Shown here one piece after another: positions 8,337 to 17,384 of a stretch of 35,145 nucleotides of DNA (position 1 is its first letter; the number at the start of each line of letters is the position of its first letter). The DNA comes from Opitutaceae bacterium (GTDB taxonomy: Bacteria > Verrucomicrobiota > Verrucomicrobiia > Opitutales > Opitutaceae). Position numbers and translations under genes: made by a program. The stretch is taken from positions 1 to 35,145 of the forward strand of contig SYGN01000060.1 in the NCBI GenBank assembly GCA_005799525.1, given 5' to 3'. Under the pieces are notes generated by a model. That model did no database searches, was not told where the DNA came from, and saw nothing but the letters and a program-made list of their open reading frames with translations.

Positions 8337-10028
8337 ATGCGTTCCGCTCACCGCACGCCTCCCGCCGGCGGCGCCTTCTCCCGGCGTTTCACCGACTACG
8401 CGGGTATTTTCTTCGACGAATTTGCTCCTGATTCCGCCTGGATTCGCGAGTGCGGCACGATTCACCTCCCGCCGCTCGGCGGCGTCCGCGCCCTCGTGCT
8501 CCGCGGCGAAGTCCGCCCCCATCCCGACGCCCGCGGACTTGAAACCGCCGCGCCCGGCCTCGACGTTCTCCTCAACGACCGCCGCGTCGGCTCCGTCTTA
8601 GCCCTCATGCCCGGCCCCTGGGAAATCACCCTCACCCTCCCAGCCTCCCCTGACCCCAAACCCCAGAGCCTCACGCTCAACCTCCGCCTCACCGGCACCA
8701 CCGTCACCAACACCCTCGCGTGGCTCGGGCGCGTCTCCGGTCTCGCCTCGCTCCAACGCTTCCGCTCCCAAAACAAAAACCGCCAGCTCCGCCTCGTCAG
8801 CATCGCCACCCCCGAGGGCGAACTCATCTACGATTTCTCCGTCCGCCACGCGCCCTCTTCGTCCGCCTTCGCCCGTACCCACACCCAACTCGGACTCAAC
8901 ATTGCCGGCTTTCTCACCGCCGACCTCGGCGTCGGTGAATCCGCCCGCTGCATGGTCCGCGCCGCCGATGCCGCCGGTCTCCCCGCCGCCCTCGTCCCTT
9001 TCAAGCTCAAATGCAAAAATCGCCAAGGCGACCGGACCTACGCCTCTCGCCTCCAAGCCGACAATCCCCACGACGTAAATGTCGTTCACATTGATCCGCC
9101 CGCCTCGCGCGATCTTGACCACCACCACGGTCCCGCCTTCCGCGCCGACAAATACAATATCGGCTATTTCGCTTGGGAACTACCTGAGTTTCCCGACGCC
9201 TGGACAACCGCCTTCGACTACTACGACGAAATCTGGACGCCCAGCGATTTCGCGACCGCCGCCATCGCGCAGAAGTCGCCTCTTCCCGTGCTCACCATGC
9301 CGCACGCCATCGCGTTCAACCGCCCCACGGAAACCACCGCCGCCCTCCGCGCCCGCCTCGGCCTACCCGCCGACCCATTTCTCTTTCTCACCCTCTTCGA
9401 CCTCAACTCCTACGCCGAACGCAAAAACCCCCGCGCCGTCATCGCCGCCTTCCGCCTCGCCTTCGCCGCCGCCTCCGTACGGAGCGCCGGTTTCCCCTCC
9501 GCCCGCTCCGCCCCCGCCCTCGTCATCAAAGTCCAAAACGTCGCCGGTAACGAAGCCGACTTCGCCGCCCTCCGCGCCGGCGTCGCCGATCTCCCCGGCA
9601 CCATTCTCCTGACTGAAACGCTATCCCGCGCCGACATCTACGCCCTCGAAGCCGCCTGCAATTGCTTCGTGTCCCTGCATCGTTCCGAAGGTTTCGGCCT
9701 CGCCGTCGCCGAAGCGATGTATCTCGGCAAACCCGTTATCTCCACCGACTGGTCCGCGACCTCCGAGTTCGTCAACGCGTCCAACGGCTGCCCCGTCCGC
9801 GCCCCGCTCATCACGCTCGACCGCAATCACGGCCCCTACGCGAAAGGCTCCACGTGGGCCGACCCCGATCCCGCGCACGCCGCCGAGCAAATGCGCCGCC
9901 TCTTCGCCGACCCCGCTCTCTGCGCCGCGCTCGGCGCCGCCGCCCGCACGACTATTGAGTCCCGTTTCTCCCCCGCTGCCATCGGCACCCGTTACCGCCG
10001 TCGGCTCGAAGTCATCGCCACGTTCTGA
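8337..10028 (+). CDS. GT4-family glycosyltransferase with an extra N-terminal domain
   Basis: N-term FTDYAGIFFDEFAPDSAWIRECGTIHLPPLGGVRALVLRGEV...; GT core GLNIAGFLTADLGVGESARCMVRAADAAG...FVSLHRSEGFGLAVAEAMYLGKPVISTDWSATSEFV. Confidence 0.88.
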   Translation: MRSAHRTPPAGGAFSRRFTDYAGIFFDEFAPDSAWIRECGTIHLPPLGGVRALVLRGEVRPHPDARGLETAAPGLDVLLNDRRVGSVLALMPGPWEITLTLPASPDPKPQSLTLNLRLTGTTVTNTLAWLGRVSGLASLQRFRSQNKNRQLRLVSIATPEGELIYDFSVRHAPSSSAFARTHTQLGLNIAGFLTADLGVGESARCMVRAADAAGLPAALVPFKLKCKNRQGDRTYASRLQADNPHDVNVVHIDPPASRDLDHHHGPAFRADKYNIGYFAWELPEFPDAWTTAFDYYDEIWTPSDFATAAIAQKSPLPVLTMPHAIAFNRPTETTAALRARLGLPADPFLFLTLFDLNSYAERKNPRAVIAAFRLAFAAASVRSAGFPSARSAPALVIKVQNVAGNEADFAALRAGVADLPGTILLTETLSRADIYALEAACNCFVSLHRSEGFGLAVAEAMYLGKPVISTDWSATSEFVNASNGCPVRAPLITLDRNHGPYAKGSTWADPDPAHAAEQMRRLFADPALCAALGAAARTTIESRFSPAAIGTRYRRRLEVIATF

Positions 10029-10161
10029 GCCCAGCGTCGGTAGATTTCTCGGCAGCGTCTTTTTCGCCGCGTTACCGCCGGCCTCGCCTCCCCGCCGCGT
10101 GGCCACCACCCTATCACCGGATCGATCCCCTCGCCCCCGCCCCCCCGGCTCACTACCTCCC

Positions 10162-13113
10162 ATGAAAATCCCCTCTCTGCTCAGCGTGTGCGTCGCCTTT
10201 TTCGCCAACACTGTCGTGCTGGCGTCTCTGGCGGCCGCGACGGCGACGCCCGGCTTGATCACGGGCGTGGTCGTGAATCTCGCCACGAAGGATCTCCTCG
10301 CGGGGGCACGTATCCAAGTCGAGGGCCTCCCCAGTGAAACGAGCAGCGAACGCGGGGGCGTCTTTACTTTTCCCGCTCCGGCCGGACCTTGCACCCTCAT
10401 CATTTCCTTTGCTGGTCTCGAGACGAAGCGCGTGGCCGTACTCGTCCCCGCGGGCGGCGAGGTGAGGGCAGAAGTCGGCCTCACCGCCGCAATTTACCAG
10501 CTCGAAAAATTTACCGTGAGCGGACTGCGCGAGGGACAGGCCTTGGCGATTCAGTTACAAAGCCAAGCCGACCATGCCAAAACCGTGGCCGCGACGGATA
10601 CCTTCGGCAACCCCGCCGCCAATCCCGGTGAACTCCTCATGCGCCTGCCGGGCGTCGCCGTGAACTTTGTTTCGGGCGAGACGGTGGAGATTTTTATGCG
10701 CGGCATGGGCACGAGCTTCATCTCGCTGATGACGGACGGGAATAATCTCGCCTCGTCTGTCGGGACCTCCTCAAGCCGCGATTTCCAACTCACCGCACTC
10801 GACACGGGCAATATTGAGTCCGCGGAAATTGTCCGCGCGCCGACCCCCGACATGCCCGCAAATGCGATTGCGGGTTATCTCAATCTGGTTTCCAAACGCG
10901 GTTTTGATCGGCGTGGCCGCCGCCTCGATCTGACGCTGGGTACGCGCTGGACCGATTTCTACGCAGGCAAGAGCCCGGCGAAAGATCCCGCTCAACTGGA
11001 CCTGATCACGGTCAATTATTCCGATGTCTTCAGCGTTTTTGGGGGCAAGAAAAACCTCGGAGTTGCCTTCAATGTCAGCCATCGCTCGGCACCAACGCTG
11101 ACGGACGCCGTGGGTGGCATCGGCGCCGCGGCGGCAGGCGCGGGACATGTGTTGCCCACTGCGACGAACGGGCTCACCTCGCCGCTCTTGCGGGCGATGG
11201 GCTCAGGTGAGACCTATGCGCCCACGCATAAGCAAAACCTCGGGCTTAACCTGGATTACAAGTTGGGCGACCGCTCCTTCATTTACCTCAGAAATACCGG
11301 CAACCTCAACCTGACGCCGGAGGTCGCGAGCATTTATCGGCAAACCACATCGACGACGGCCGCAGCCGCCAGTTACGAGCCCGGCAGCACCTACGAGTGG
11401 CAGCGCGCGTTGCCCATCGCGGGCTCCCGATCCGAAGTTTTCTCGGGGCAGTCCCGAAAAAAAGCGACCACCTATGCGGCGTCGACCGGACTCGAGCATA
11501 AACTCGCCGGCGGAGCGGGATTGCTGACCTTTGATGCGAGCTATTCGCGGGCGACGACGTGGTATCCTATTAATGCGGACATCATCGCGGATGTGACTGG
11601 CATCGGCTGGCAGATCGATCGGCGCAACCAGCCCGCGTGGTATCCGGCGTTTACCCAGACAGCGGGCCCCTCGATCTACGACCCCGCGAACTACACGCCA
11701 CGCTCCTATATCCGTCGCTCCTATCGGGCCCCGGCCGAGCGTATCGGGCTTCGCGCCGATCTCAGGCGCAATCTCGCTACCGCGATTCCCGCTTATTGGA
11801 AAGTGGGGGCCCGCCATGAGCTGGATCGGCGGGAACAGGATACTACTTTAGAAAACTACACCTTCACCGGAGCGCGCGGGATCACGCCATTTCTCGGAGT
11901 GCAATTCAAGCAAGGGGCCGGCCACTATGGACCATTCCCATTTGTCCTCGCGCCGGGAGCGGGCGGGAGTCGAGATCTGGCGGAACGACCGGACCTCTGG
12001 ACGCAAACCGCGGCCGATGCCTACAACAGCGTCACGAGTTCGCTGTCTGGGGACGCGCGCTTCGCCGAGGTGATCGACTCGGCTTATGCGCTGGGCGGGC
12101 TGACCTTGGGCAAAGTGCGCTTCCTCGGGGGCGTGCGCGCCGAACAGACCGAGAACACCGGGACCGCCTATCGTCGCAGGACTTCAGCGGCGGGCGGCAC
12201 CACCTCGCTTACGACCTTGCCGCCCGCACAAAATGCAGCGCGGGCGCGGGCCCAATTCGCGCTCGGACAATTCACGACGACCGGTAATTATGTGAATGTA
12301 TTTCCCGGACTCCATGTGGTGGCGGAACCCTGGTCGCGGCTACAACTACGCGCCAGTTATCACGCCTCCATCACCCGGCCAGCAGTGGGCAGCTTACTCC
12401 CCACCACCAACGTCAACGAAGAGACGCGGATCATCACCGCCGGAAATCCTGATCTGCGGCCCTACACCGCGGATAATTTCGAAGTGGCTGTGCAAAAATA
12501 TTTTGAGCCGGTCGGGCTCTTCGAGGTCAGCGTATTTTTGAAGGAAATTGCGAATTACACGCGCTCGATTGACACGGCGCTCATGGGCGGCGCCGACAAC
12601 GGTTTCGAAGGGCAGTTCAGCGGCTACACTCTCCGCCAAGTGCAGAATACGGGCAGCGCGCGCATTCGGGGTTTCGAAGTGAGCTACCAACAGCAGTACA
12701 CGTTTCTGCCGAGCTTTTGGCGAGGCTTCGGCTCGTTCGCCAACTTCAGCTACACGCAGGCCGAGGGAGATTTCGGCACGACGACCTTTCAGCGACAATT
12801 GGCGAACCAACGCCCGCGCGTCGCCAACGCCGGCCTGTCCTACGTCGGCCGCGGTGCGCAATTACGGCTCCTCGGAAACTGGAACGGCCGTTACTACCGC
12901 AGCGGGGAAGGCAATGCCTCCGTCTACAGCGACCCCCGGCTGATAGTCGATTTCAAGGCCCAATACCGGATCAACCGGCACTGCGAAGTTTATCTGGATG
13001 TCCTGAATCTCACCAACGAATTTAACCAAACATTTGTGCGTGACGGCGGCCTGAAATACAATTCTCAGAAGCAGGGCACGCTGTACGCGGCCGGGCTCAA
13101 ACTAACGTATTAA
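10162..13113 (+). CDS. TonB-dependent receptor with N-terminal carboxypeptidase-regulatory-like domain
   Basis: Signal peptide MKIPSLLSVCVAFFANTVVLASLAAA; TPGLITGVVVNLATKDLLAGARIQVEG; plug-like PGELLMRLPGVAVNFVSGETVEIFMRGMGTSFISLMTDGN; C-terminal beta-strand GTLYAAGLKLTY. Confidence 0.92.
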   Translation: MKIPSLLSVCVAFFANTVVLASLAAATATPGLITGVVVNLATKDLLAGARIQVEGLPSETSSERGGVFTFPAPAGPCTLIISFAGLETKRVAVLVPAGGEVRAEVGLTAAIYQLEKFTVSGLREGQALAIQLQSQADHAKTVAATDTFGNPAANPGELLMRLPGVAVNFVSGETVEIFMRGMGTSFISLMTDGNNLASSVGTSSSRDFQLTALDTGNIESAEIVRAPTPDMPANAIAGYLNLVSKRGFDRRGRRLDLTLGTRWTDFYAGKSPAKDPAQLDLITVNYSDVFSVFGGKKNLGVAFNVSHRSAPTLTDAVGGIGAAAAGAGHVLPTATNGLTSPLLRAMGSGETYAPTHKQNLGLNLDYKLGDRSFIYLRNTGNLNLTPEVASIYRQTTSTTAAAASYEPGSTYEWQRALPIAGSRSEVFSGQSRKKATTYAASTGLEHKLAGGAGLLTFDASYSRATTWYPINADIIADVTGIGWQIDRRNQPAWYPAFTQTAGPSIYDPANYTPRSYIRRSYRAPAERIGLRADLRRNLATAIPAYWKVGARHELDRREQDTTLENYTFTGARGITPFLGVQFKQGAGHYGPFPFVLAPGAGGSRDLAERPDLWTQTAADAYNSVTSSLSGDARFAEVIDSAYALGGLTLGKVRFLGGVRAEQTENTGTAYRRRTSAAGGTTSLTTLPPAQNAARARAQFALGQFTTTGNYVNVFPGLHVVAEPWSRLQLRASYHASITRPAVGSLLPTTNVNEETRIITAGNPDLRPYTADNFEVAVQKYFEPVGLFEVSVFLKEIANYTRSIDTALMGGADNGFEGQFSGYTLRQVQNTGSARIRGFEVSYQQQYTFLPSFWRGFGSFANFSYTQAEGDFGTTTFQRQLANQRPRVANAGLSYVGRGAQLRLLGNWNGRYYRSGEGNASVYSDPRLIVDFKAQYRINRHCEVYLDVLNLTNEFNQTFVRDGGLKYNSQKQGTLYAAGLKLTY

Positions 13114-13556
13114 AAAGGCCGAGCGAAACGAGGTCGGAGCGAGCCCAACGGTTTCCTCGTATCAACGCCGACCGACCACGAGAAGATTCGCAGCGCAGCG
13201 CAGAAACGACGGTGATGCCATGTGTTCGGCTACGGGTTTTTACGACGACGCACGAACGTTGCTGGATGCGATTTCGAATCCGCCGTCAGGAGTCAGGGCG
13301 GGGACATCCGTGAACGATTGACAGCCGGTCAGCGCGCGAGGGTTAGCGTGGAGGGGGGATTCACGCGAGTTTCTTTCGCCGCGCCCCTGACCTCAGCACG
13401 AGCATCTCTCGATCGGTCTCCGCCGACGCGACGCGTCAGGCGGACCGGCAACACGTCCGTCGCCGGGCTTGGCGGCCGGAAGGCGGGTCCTGCGCGGAAC
13501 CCACCATCGCGATATTCCGAGCCACGCTGCAGCGCCGCGTGACCGCGGTTGTTCGC

Positions 13557-14615
13557 TCACCAGCTCCGGCTCCGCGTAGTTCCCGGCACCGCGACAAACC
13601 GCGTGTCCAGCCCCCTCCACTCGCTCCACGTTTCGCCGAAACTGATCCGCCGGTCGGGCGAACGGTTCACCCACGCCACCTCCGCAACTTCGCCCGGCGG
13701 CGTAAACCGGATACCCCAAATCGGATCGAACGCCTCTGTCGACAGCGAATACCGCATGTCGCCCAGCACGCCCGCATCCACCGGACTGCGCGCCACCCAC
13801 CCGTCACAAAACCACACCAGCCGCGCAAATGACCGCTGCCGGTCCCGCGCGCGCTCCGCCGTCGTGAGATCCTCCTCCCGCACCCGGGCCAACGCCCACC
13901 CCGCCCGCACCGTCGCCTCGCCGGTCAGCCCCACGCGAATACGGTCGGCATAGATTTTCCCCTCCCACACATAGAGCGCGCGCCACACGATCAGGTTGCC
14001 CAACGTCGGCATCACCTCGATCCGCTCCGGCAGATGGCCACGCGATGCCGCCACCGCCGCCTGCGCGCCTACGGCCCGCCCCTGTTGCACCACGCCCAAG
14101 GTCAAATAACTCGCCGCCACCGCGAGCCCCACCCCGGCCGCCGCGCGTTGCCCTCGCCACAACGCCACCACCAACCCGACCGCCAGCGGGAGCGTGACCA
14201 CCGGGTCCACCACCGCCACCACATCCCATCCATAGCGGCGATCCGTCAACGGCCACAGCAGCAGCGTCCCGTAACTCGTCGCCGCATCCAGTAAACAATG
14301 ACTGATCCACGCCACCAGCGCGCAGCCCCACACCGCGACAAAATTTCCGCGCCACCGCTCGCGCCACGGCCGATACAGCGCCAAAATCCCCACGACCACC
14401 GCCGCGCCCAGCGGGGCCAGCGGCAACGCGTGCGTGAAGTGCCGGTGATACTCCACTGCCACCAGCGGATCTGTCGCGCTCCCGATAAAAATATCGAGGT
14501 CGGGCGCGGCCCCCGCTGCCGCCGCCACTCCTGCCGCCGTTGCCCGCCCGAGCTTCCGGCCAAAGCCCACCCAGCCCAAGCTCGCTCCGAGAAGTGTGTG
14601 CGTCAGTGGATCCAA
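13557..14615 (-). CDS. YdjM-like metal-dependent membrane hydrolase (LexA-binding inner-membrane hydrolase family)
   Basis: MDPLTHTLLGASLGWVGFG...AAPDLDIFIGSATDPLVAVEYHRHFTHALPLAPLGAAVVVG: HTLLG, PDLD and HRHFTHAL motifs. Predicted TTG start. Confidence 0.85.
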   Translation of the reverse strand: MDPLTHTLLGASLGWVGFGRKLGRATAAGVAAAAGAAPDLDIFIGSATDPLVAVEYHRHFTHALPLAPLGAAVVVGILALYRPWRERWRGNFVAVWGCALVAWISHCLLDAATSYGTLLLWPLTDRRYGWDVVAVVDPVVTLPLAVGLVVALWRGQRAAAGVGLAVAASYLTLGVVQQGRAVGAQAAVAASRGHLPERIEVMPTLGNLIVWRALYVWEGKIYADRIRVGLTGEATVRAGWALARVREEDLTTAERARDRQRSFARLVWFCDGWVARSPVDAGVLGDMRYSLSTEAFDPIWGIRFTPPGEVAEVAWVNRSPDRRISFGETWSEWRGLDTRFVAVPGTTRSRSW

Positions 14616-14668
14616 GGCCGATGACGAAATTCACTCCAGCCTCCGACGCAACCCGCCGCGCCACGAAA

Positions 14669-15592
14669 TCACCGCGCCAGCTTCCGCAACCACATCTGCC
14701 CGCCACCACCGCGCGCGCACAGCGGCATGTGCTCGCGGAACCACGCGTGCCGGGTATTGAACAACCACCCCGTGAACAGTTCGATCCGATAGCATGGGTT
14801 GTTCATCAAAAACGCGCGGAGCAAATATTGCTCGTTCCACGCCCGTCCCTCGTCGAGCCACTCCCGCGGATACTCCAAGTTTCCCGCCACATCGTGGATA
14901 TGGATAATCACGCCCGGGGCCAAGATCGGCAGCACGTCGAAAAATAGCCGGTTTACATCGCTCCCTACTTTACTGACGTGCGATGAATCGATGAATAATA
15001 CATCATTTTCCCCGAGTGCCGCGAACGTCTCCAGCGGGACGTCCTGCACAATTTTCTCGATGAGCGTCACCCGCCTTTCATCACCCGCCCGCAACAACGG
15101 CCGCAACCGCGCCATGTCGGGATCGATGAACGAGAATTCCGGCGCCCCGATGCCGCCGTGATCGCGCGCATCCAGCATCGCCGCCGAACTAAAGCCCGAC
15201 CCCACCTCGATAATGCGCTGCGGCTGCGCCTCCCGCAGCATCGCCCACAACATGATCGCGTCGAAGTGCCCGTAGGACGGATTGTCCAAAAAGAACCGCC
15301 GCCCCTCGACCTCCTTTTCCGGATACGGTTGCTCGGAGTAGAATCGGGCGAAGCGCTCCAGCCGCGCCGCCTGCCCCGCCTCGTTCAAATCCACGTCCGG
15401 AAACGGGGGCCCGAAGCCGCCCCGCGCGAAGACGGCGGCGATTTCATCCCGCGACGGCAGCGGCGAATAAAAATGCCCCGGCGGAAAAAACCGCGCCCAC
15501 TCCGCCTGCTGCTCGCGCAACCGTGCATGGTCCCGCTCCAACCGGCGGAACTCCGGAAACCATCGCAAAATATCTCGCACGCCCAATCCCAT
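14669..15592 (-). CDS. Class I SAM-dependent methyltransferase (Methyltransf_24-like)
   Basis: RIIEVGSGFSSAAMLDARDH...FIDPDMARLRPLL...DVLFIDSSHVSKVGSDVNRLFFDVLPILAPGVIIHIHDV. Confidence 0.85.
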   Translation of the reverse strand: MGLGVRDILRWFPEFRRLERDHARLREQQAEWARFFPPGHFYSPLPSRDEIAAVFARGGFGPPFPDVDLNEAGQAARLERFARFYSEQPYPEKEVEGRRFFLDNPSYGHFDAIMLWAMLREAQPQRIIEVGSGFSSAAMLDARDHGGIGAPEFSFIDPDMARLRPLLRAGDERRVTLIEKIVQDVPLETFAALGENDVLFIDSSHVSKVGSDVNRLFFDVLPILAPGVIIHIHDVAGNLEYPREWLDEGRAWNEQYLLRAFLMNNPCYRIELFTGWLFNTRHAWFREHMPLCARGGGGQMWLRKLAR

Positions 15593-15598
15593 GGTGCC

Positions 15599-17203
15599 CT
15601 AGCGTGGCCCGTCGGACGGCGTCACGACGAACTCCAAATTAAAAATACTGAACGACAGCTGGCGCGGATCGCTGCCCACCTTGCGCCCCACCTTGTCGCT
15701 CACAAACCGCAGCCCCACGCCGCTCTCCGGCAGCAGGCAGCCAAATTTGAAGAACCCTTTCTTTTCGCCCACTTCCCCCGACCACACCATCGCCTCACCC
15801 GCGAAAATCCGCACCGTGCGCGCATCGAGAGCCGCGATATTTCCGCGCACCACCAGCGCCAGCGGCCCGCCCGCCTCGTTGCGCAGCCGCAATTGGGAGT
15901 CGCCCGCGCTCCAGCGCCAGTGATCGCCATTAAAATTCTCCGGACCGGACCACCCGCCTTTTAATTCCACGTGCACCGCCTCGACCACGGCACGCTCACC
16001 GGCCAGCTGATAAAACTCCCGCGCCGGCGGCGTGAATTCCTTGTAGGAGGCGATCACCGTCAGATTGCCCACGATCAACACCGCCAGCCATTTTCGCCCC
16101 CGCGGCACGAGCATGTTAAACGCCAGCGTCATCGGCAGCAGCACGCGGGTCGACGCGCCTGGAAAACCCTCCCACACTGGCGTCGAGAGGAACACCAACA
16201 TCCCCGCAAACACCGCGCCGATCCGCCACCACGCGTCCGCCGGACGCCAGCGGAGTGCGAAAAACAGCCACTGTACCGTGAGCGCCAGCGTGGCCGCGAC
16301 GGTGGCCCAGTTTAGCCACGCATCGCCACCGGCAGAAAGATTCCCCACCGCGTCGCCCCATTTCTCGGCTAGTCCGGCGAGCGGGAGCGTGAAGTTGCCC
16401 AGCCCCGGATCGTCCGCCGGACCAAATTTCCACCGCACATAGCCCATCCAAGCGAACAACGGCAGCGCCACGGCGACCGCCGTCAGTGCCGGCCGCCACC
16501 ACGTCCGCGGCGCACGCCAATCAAAATCAGCAACCCCCGCCACCGCGAGCAGGCTCGTTTCTTTGCCCAATCCCGCCAACGCGAGCACGACCCCGCCCCG
16601 CGCGCGCTGCCCGGTCTCCACCCAGCGCATCGCCAGCGCCACCAGCAAGAGGCTCGGCGCATCGACGAGGGAGTGCCGCACACTCATGCACACCCCGTGC
16701 GAAAACATCACCGCCGCCCAGCGCAGAAAATCTTCCCCGCTCGTCGGCGGAAACCACCGCAGCAACACCCACCCGAGTGCCAGCCAACAGAGCACGTTGA
16801 GCAACGCATGCGCCTGCACGATCCACGCCGGCTGCCCGAGCCCGAGCCCCCACGCCGCCCAACAAAACAAAATGCGCTTCGCCCGATAGGGCAGGTTGTC
16901 GATCGACGTTTTTAACTCCGGATTTTCGAGCGTCGGATTCAGCGCGAGTTGCACATAATAGGCTCCGTCGTAGCCGGAAGAATCTTCGTAGACATAGTGC
17001 GGCACCCGCTTCAGCTGCGTCACCTTGTTCTCGCCCACCCGGTCACCAATCGAAATCAAACTCGAAAACCCCGTCTTCGAATCGTAGAATTTCTGCACCG
17101 CCGACAGGAAAACGACCGCGCTCACCAAGCACAAAATCTTGAACGGCAGCGCCAGCGGCGTCCTCACCCAACCCACGTTCTGGGGTGCGGGCCGGGGGCT
17201 CAT
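15599..17203 (-). CDS. Polytopic membrane protein with soluble C-terminal domain (paralog of 18911-20473)
   Basis: Start at MSPRPAPQN or the upstream M at 17224. GYDGAYYVQLALNPTLENPEL...YRAKRILFCWAAWGLGLGQPAWIVQAHALLNVL...GKETSLLAVAGVADF. Multiple TM segments. Confidence 0.8.
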   Translation of the reverse strand: MSPRPAPQNVGWVRTPLALPFKILCLVSAVVFLSAVQKFYDSKTGFSSLISIGDRVGENKVTQLKRVPHYVYEDSSGYDGAYYVQLALNPTLENPELKTSIDNLPYRAKRILFCWAAWGLGLGQPAWIVQAHALLNVLCWLALGWVLLRWFPPTSGEDFLRWAAVMFSHGVCMSVRHSLVDAPSLLLVALAMRWVETGQRARGGVVLALAGLGKETSLLAVAGVADFDWRAPRTWWRPALTAVAVALPLFAWMGYVRWKFGPADDPGLGNFTLPLAGLAEKWGDAVGNLSAGGDAWLNWATVAATLALTVQWLFFALRWRPADAWWRIGAVFAGMLVFLSTPVWEGFPGASTRVLLPMTLAFNMLVPRGRKWLAVLIVGNLTVIASYKEFTPPAREFYQLAGERAVVEAVHVELKGGWSGPENFNGDHWRWSAGDSQLRLRNEAGGPLALVVRGNIAALDARTVRIFAGEAMVWSGEVGEKKGFFKFGCLLPESGVGLRFVSDKVGRKVGSDPRQLSFSIFNLEFVVTPSDGPR

Positions 17204-17296
17204 TCCTCGCTCCACCCTCCGCATGGCCGGGCGTGCGGTCCGGGTGGCACCGGCGTCCCGCCCGTGAGTCCGTCGGCGTGGTCTGCAAACTGAAGC

Positions 17297-17329
17297 GCGC
17301 CCGTATGCGGACGCGGCCGATACGGGCGC
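17297..17329. repeat. 10-bp perfect inverted repeat GCGCCCGTAT / ATACGGGCGC in a divergent intergenic region
   Basis: Arms 17297-17306 and 17320-17329, exact reverse complements. Confidence 0.85.
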
Positions 17330-17384
17330 TTGTCATCCAAATTTATCACGTGCAGTTTACCGCATAACAGAACGCGAGCGCGCC

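Noticed and set aside
10162-13113. TonB-dependent receptor as part of a SusCD-type polysaccharide utilisation locus
   Set aside because: No SusD-like gene, glycoside hydrolase or regulator is adjacent; it stands alone among biosynthetic genes.
13222-13542. 106-aa ORF in the 13.1-13.6 kb gap
   Set aside because: Composition looks non-coding and it spans several hairpins; no motif recognised. A short reverse-strand frame ending LTGCQSFTDVPALTPDGGFEIASS was also considered but has no start codon.
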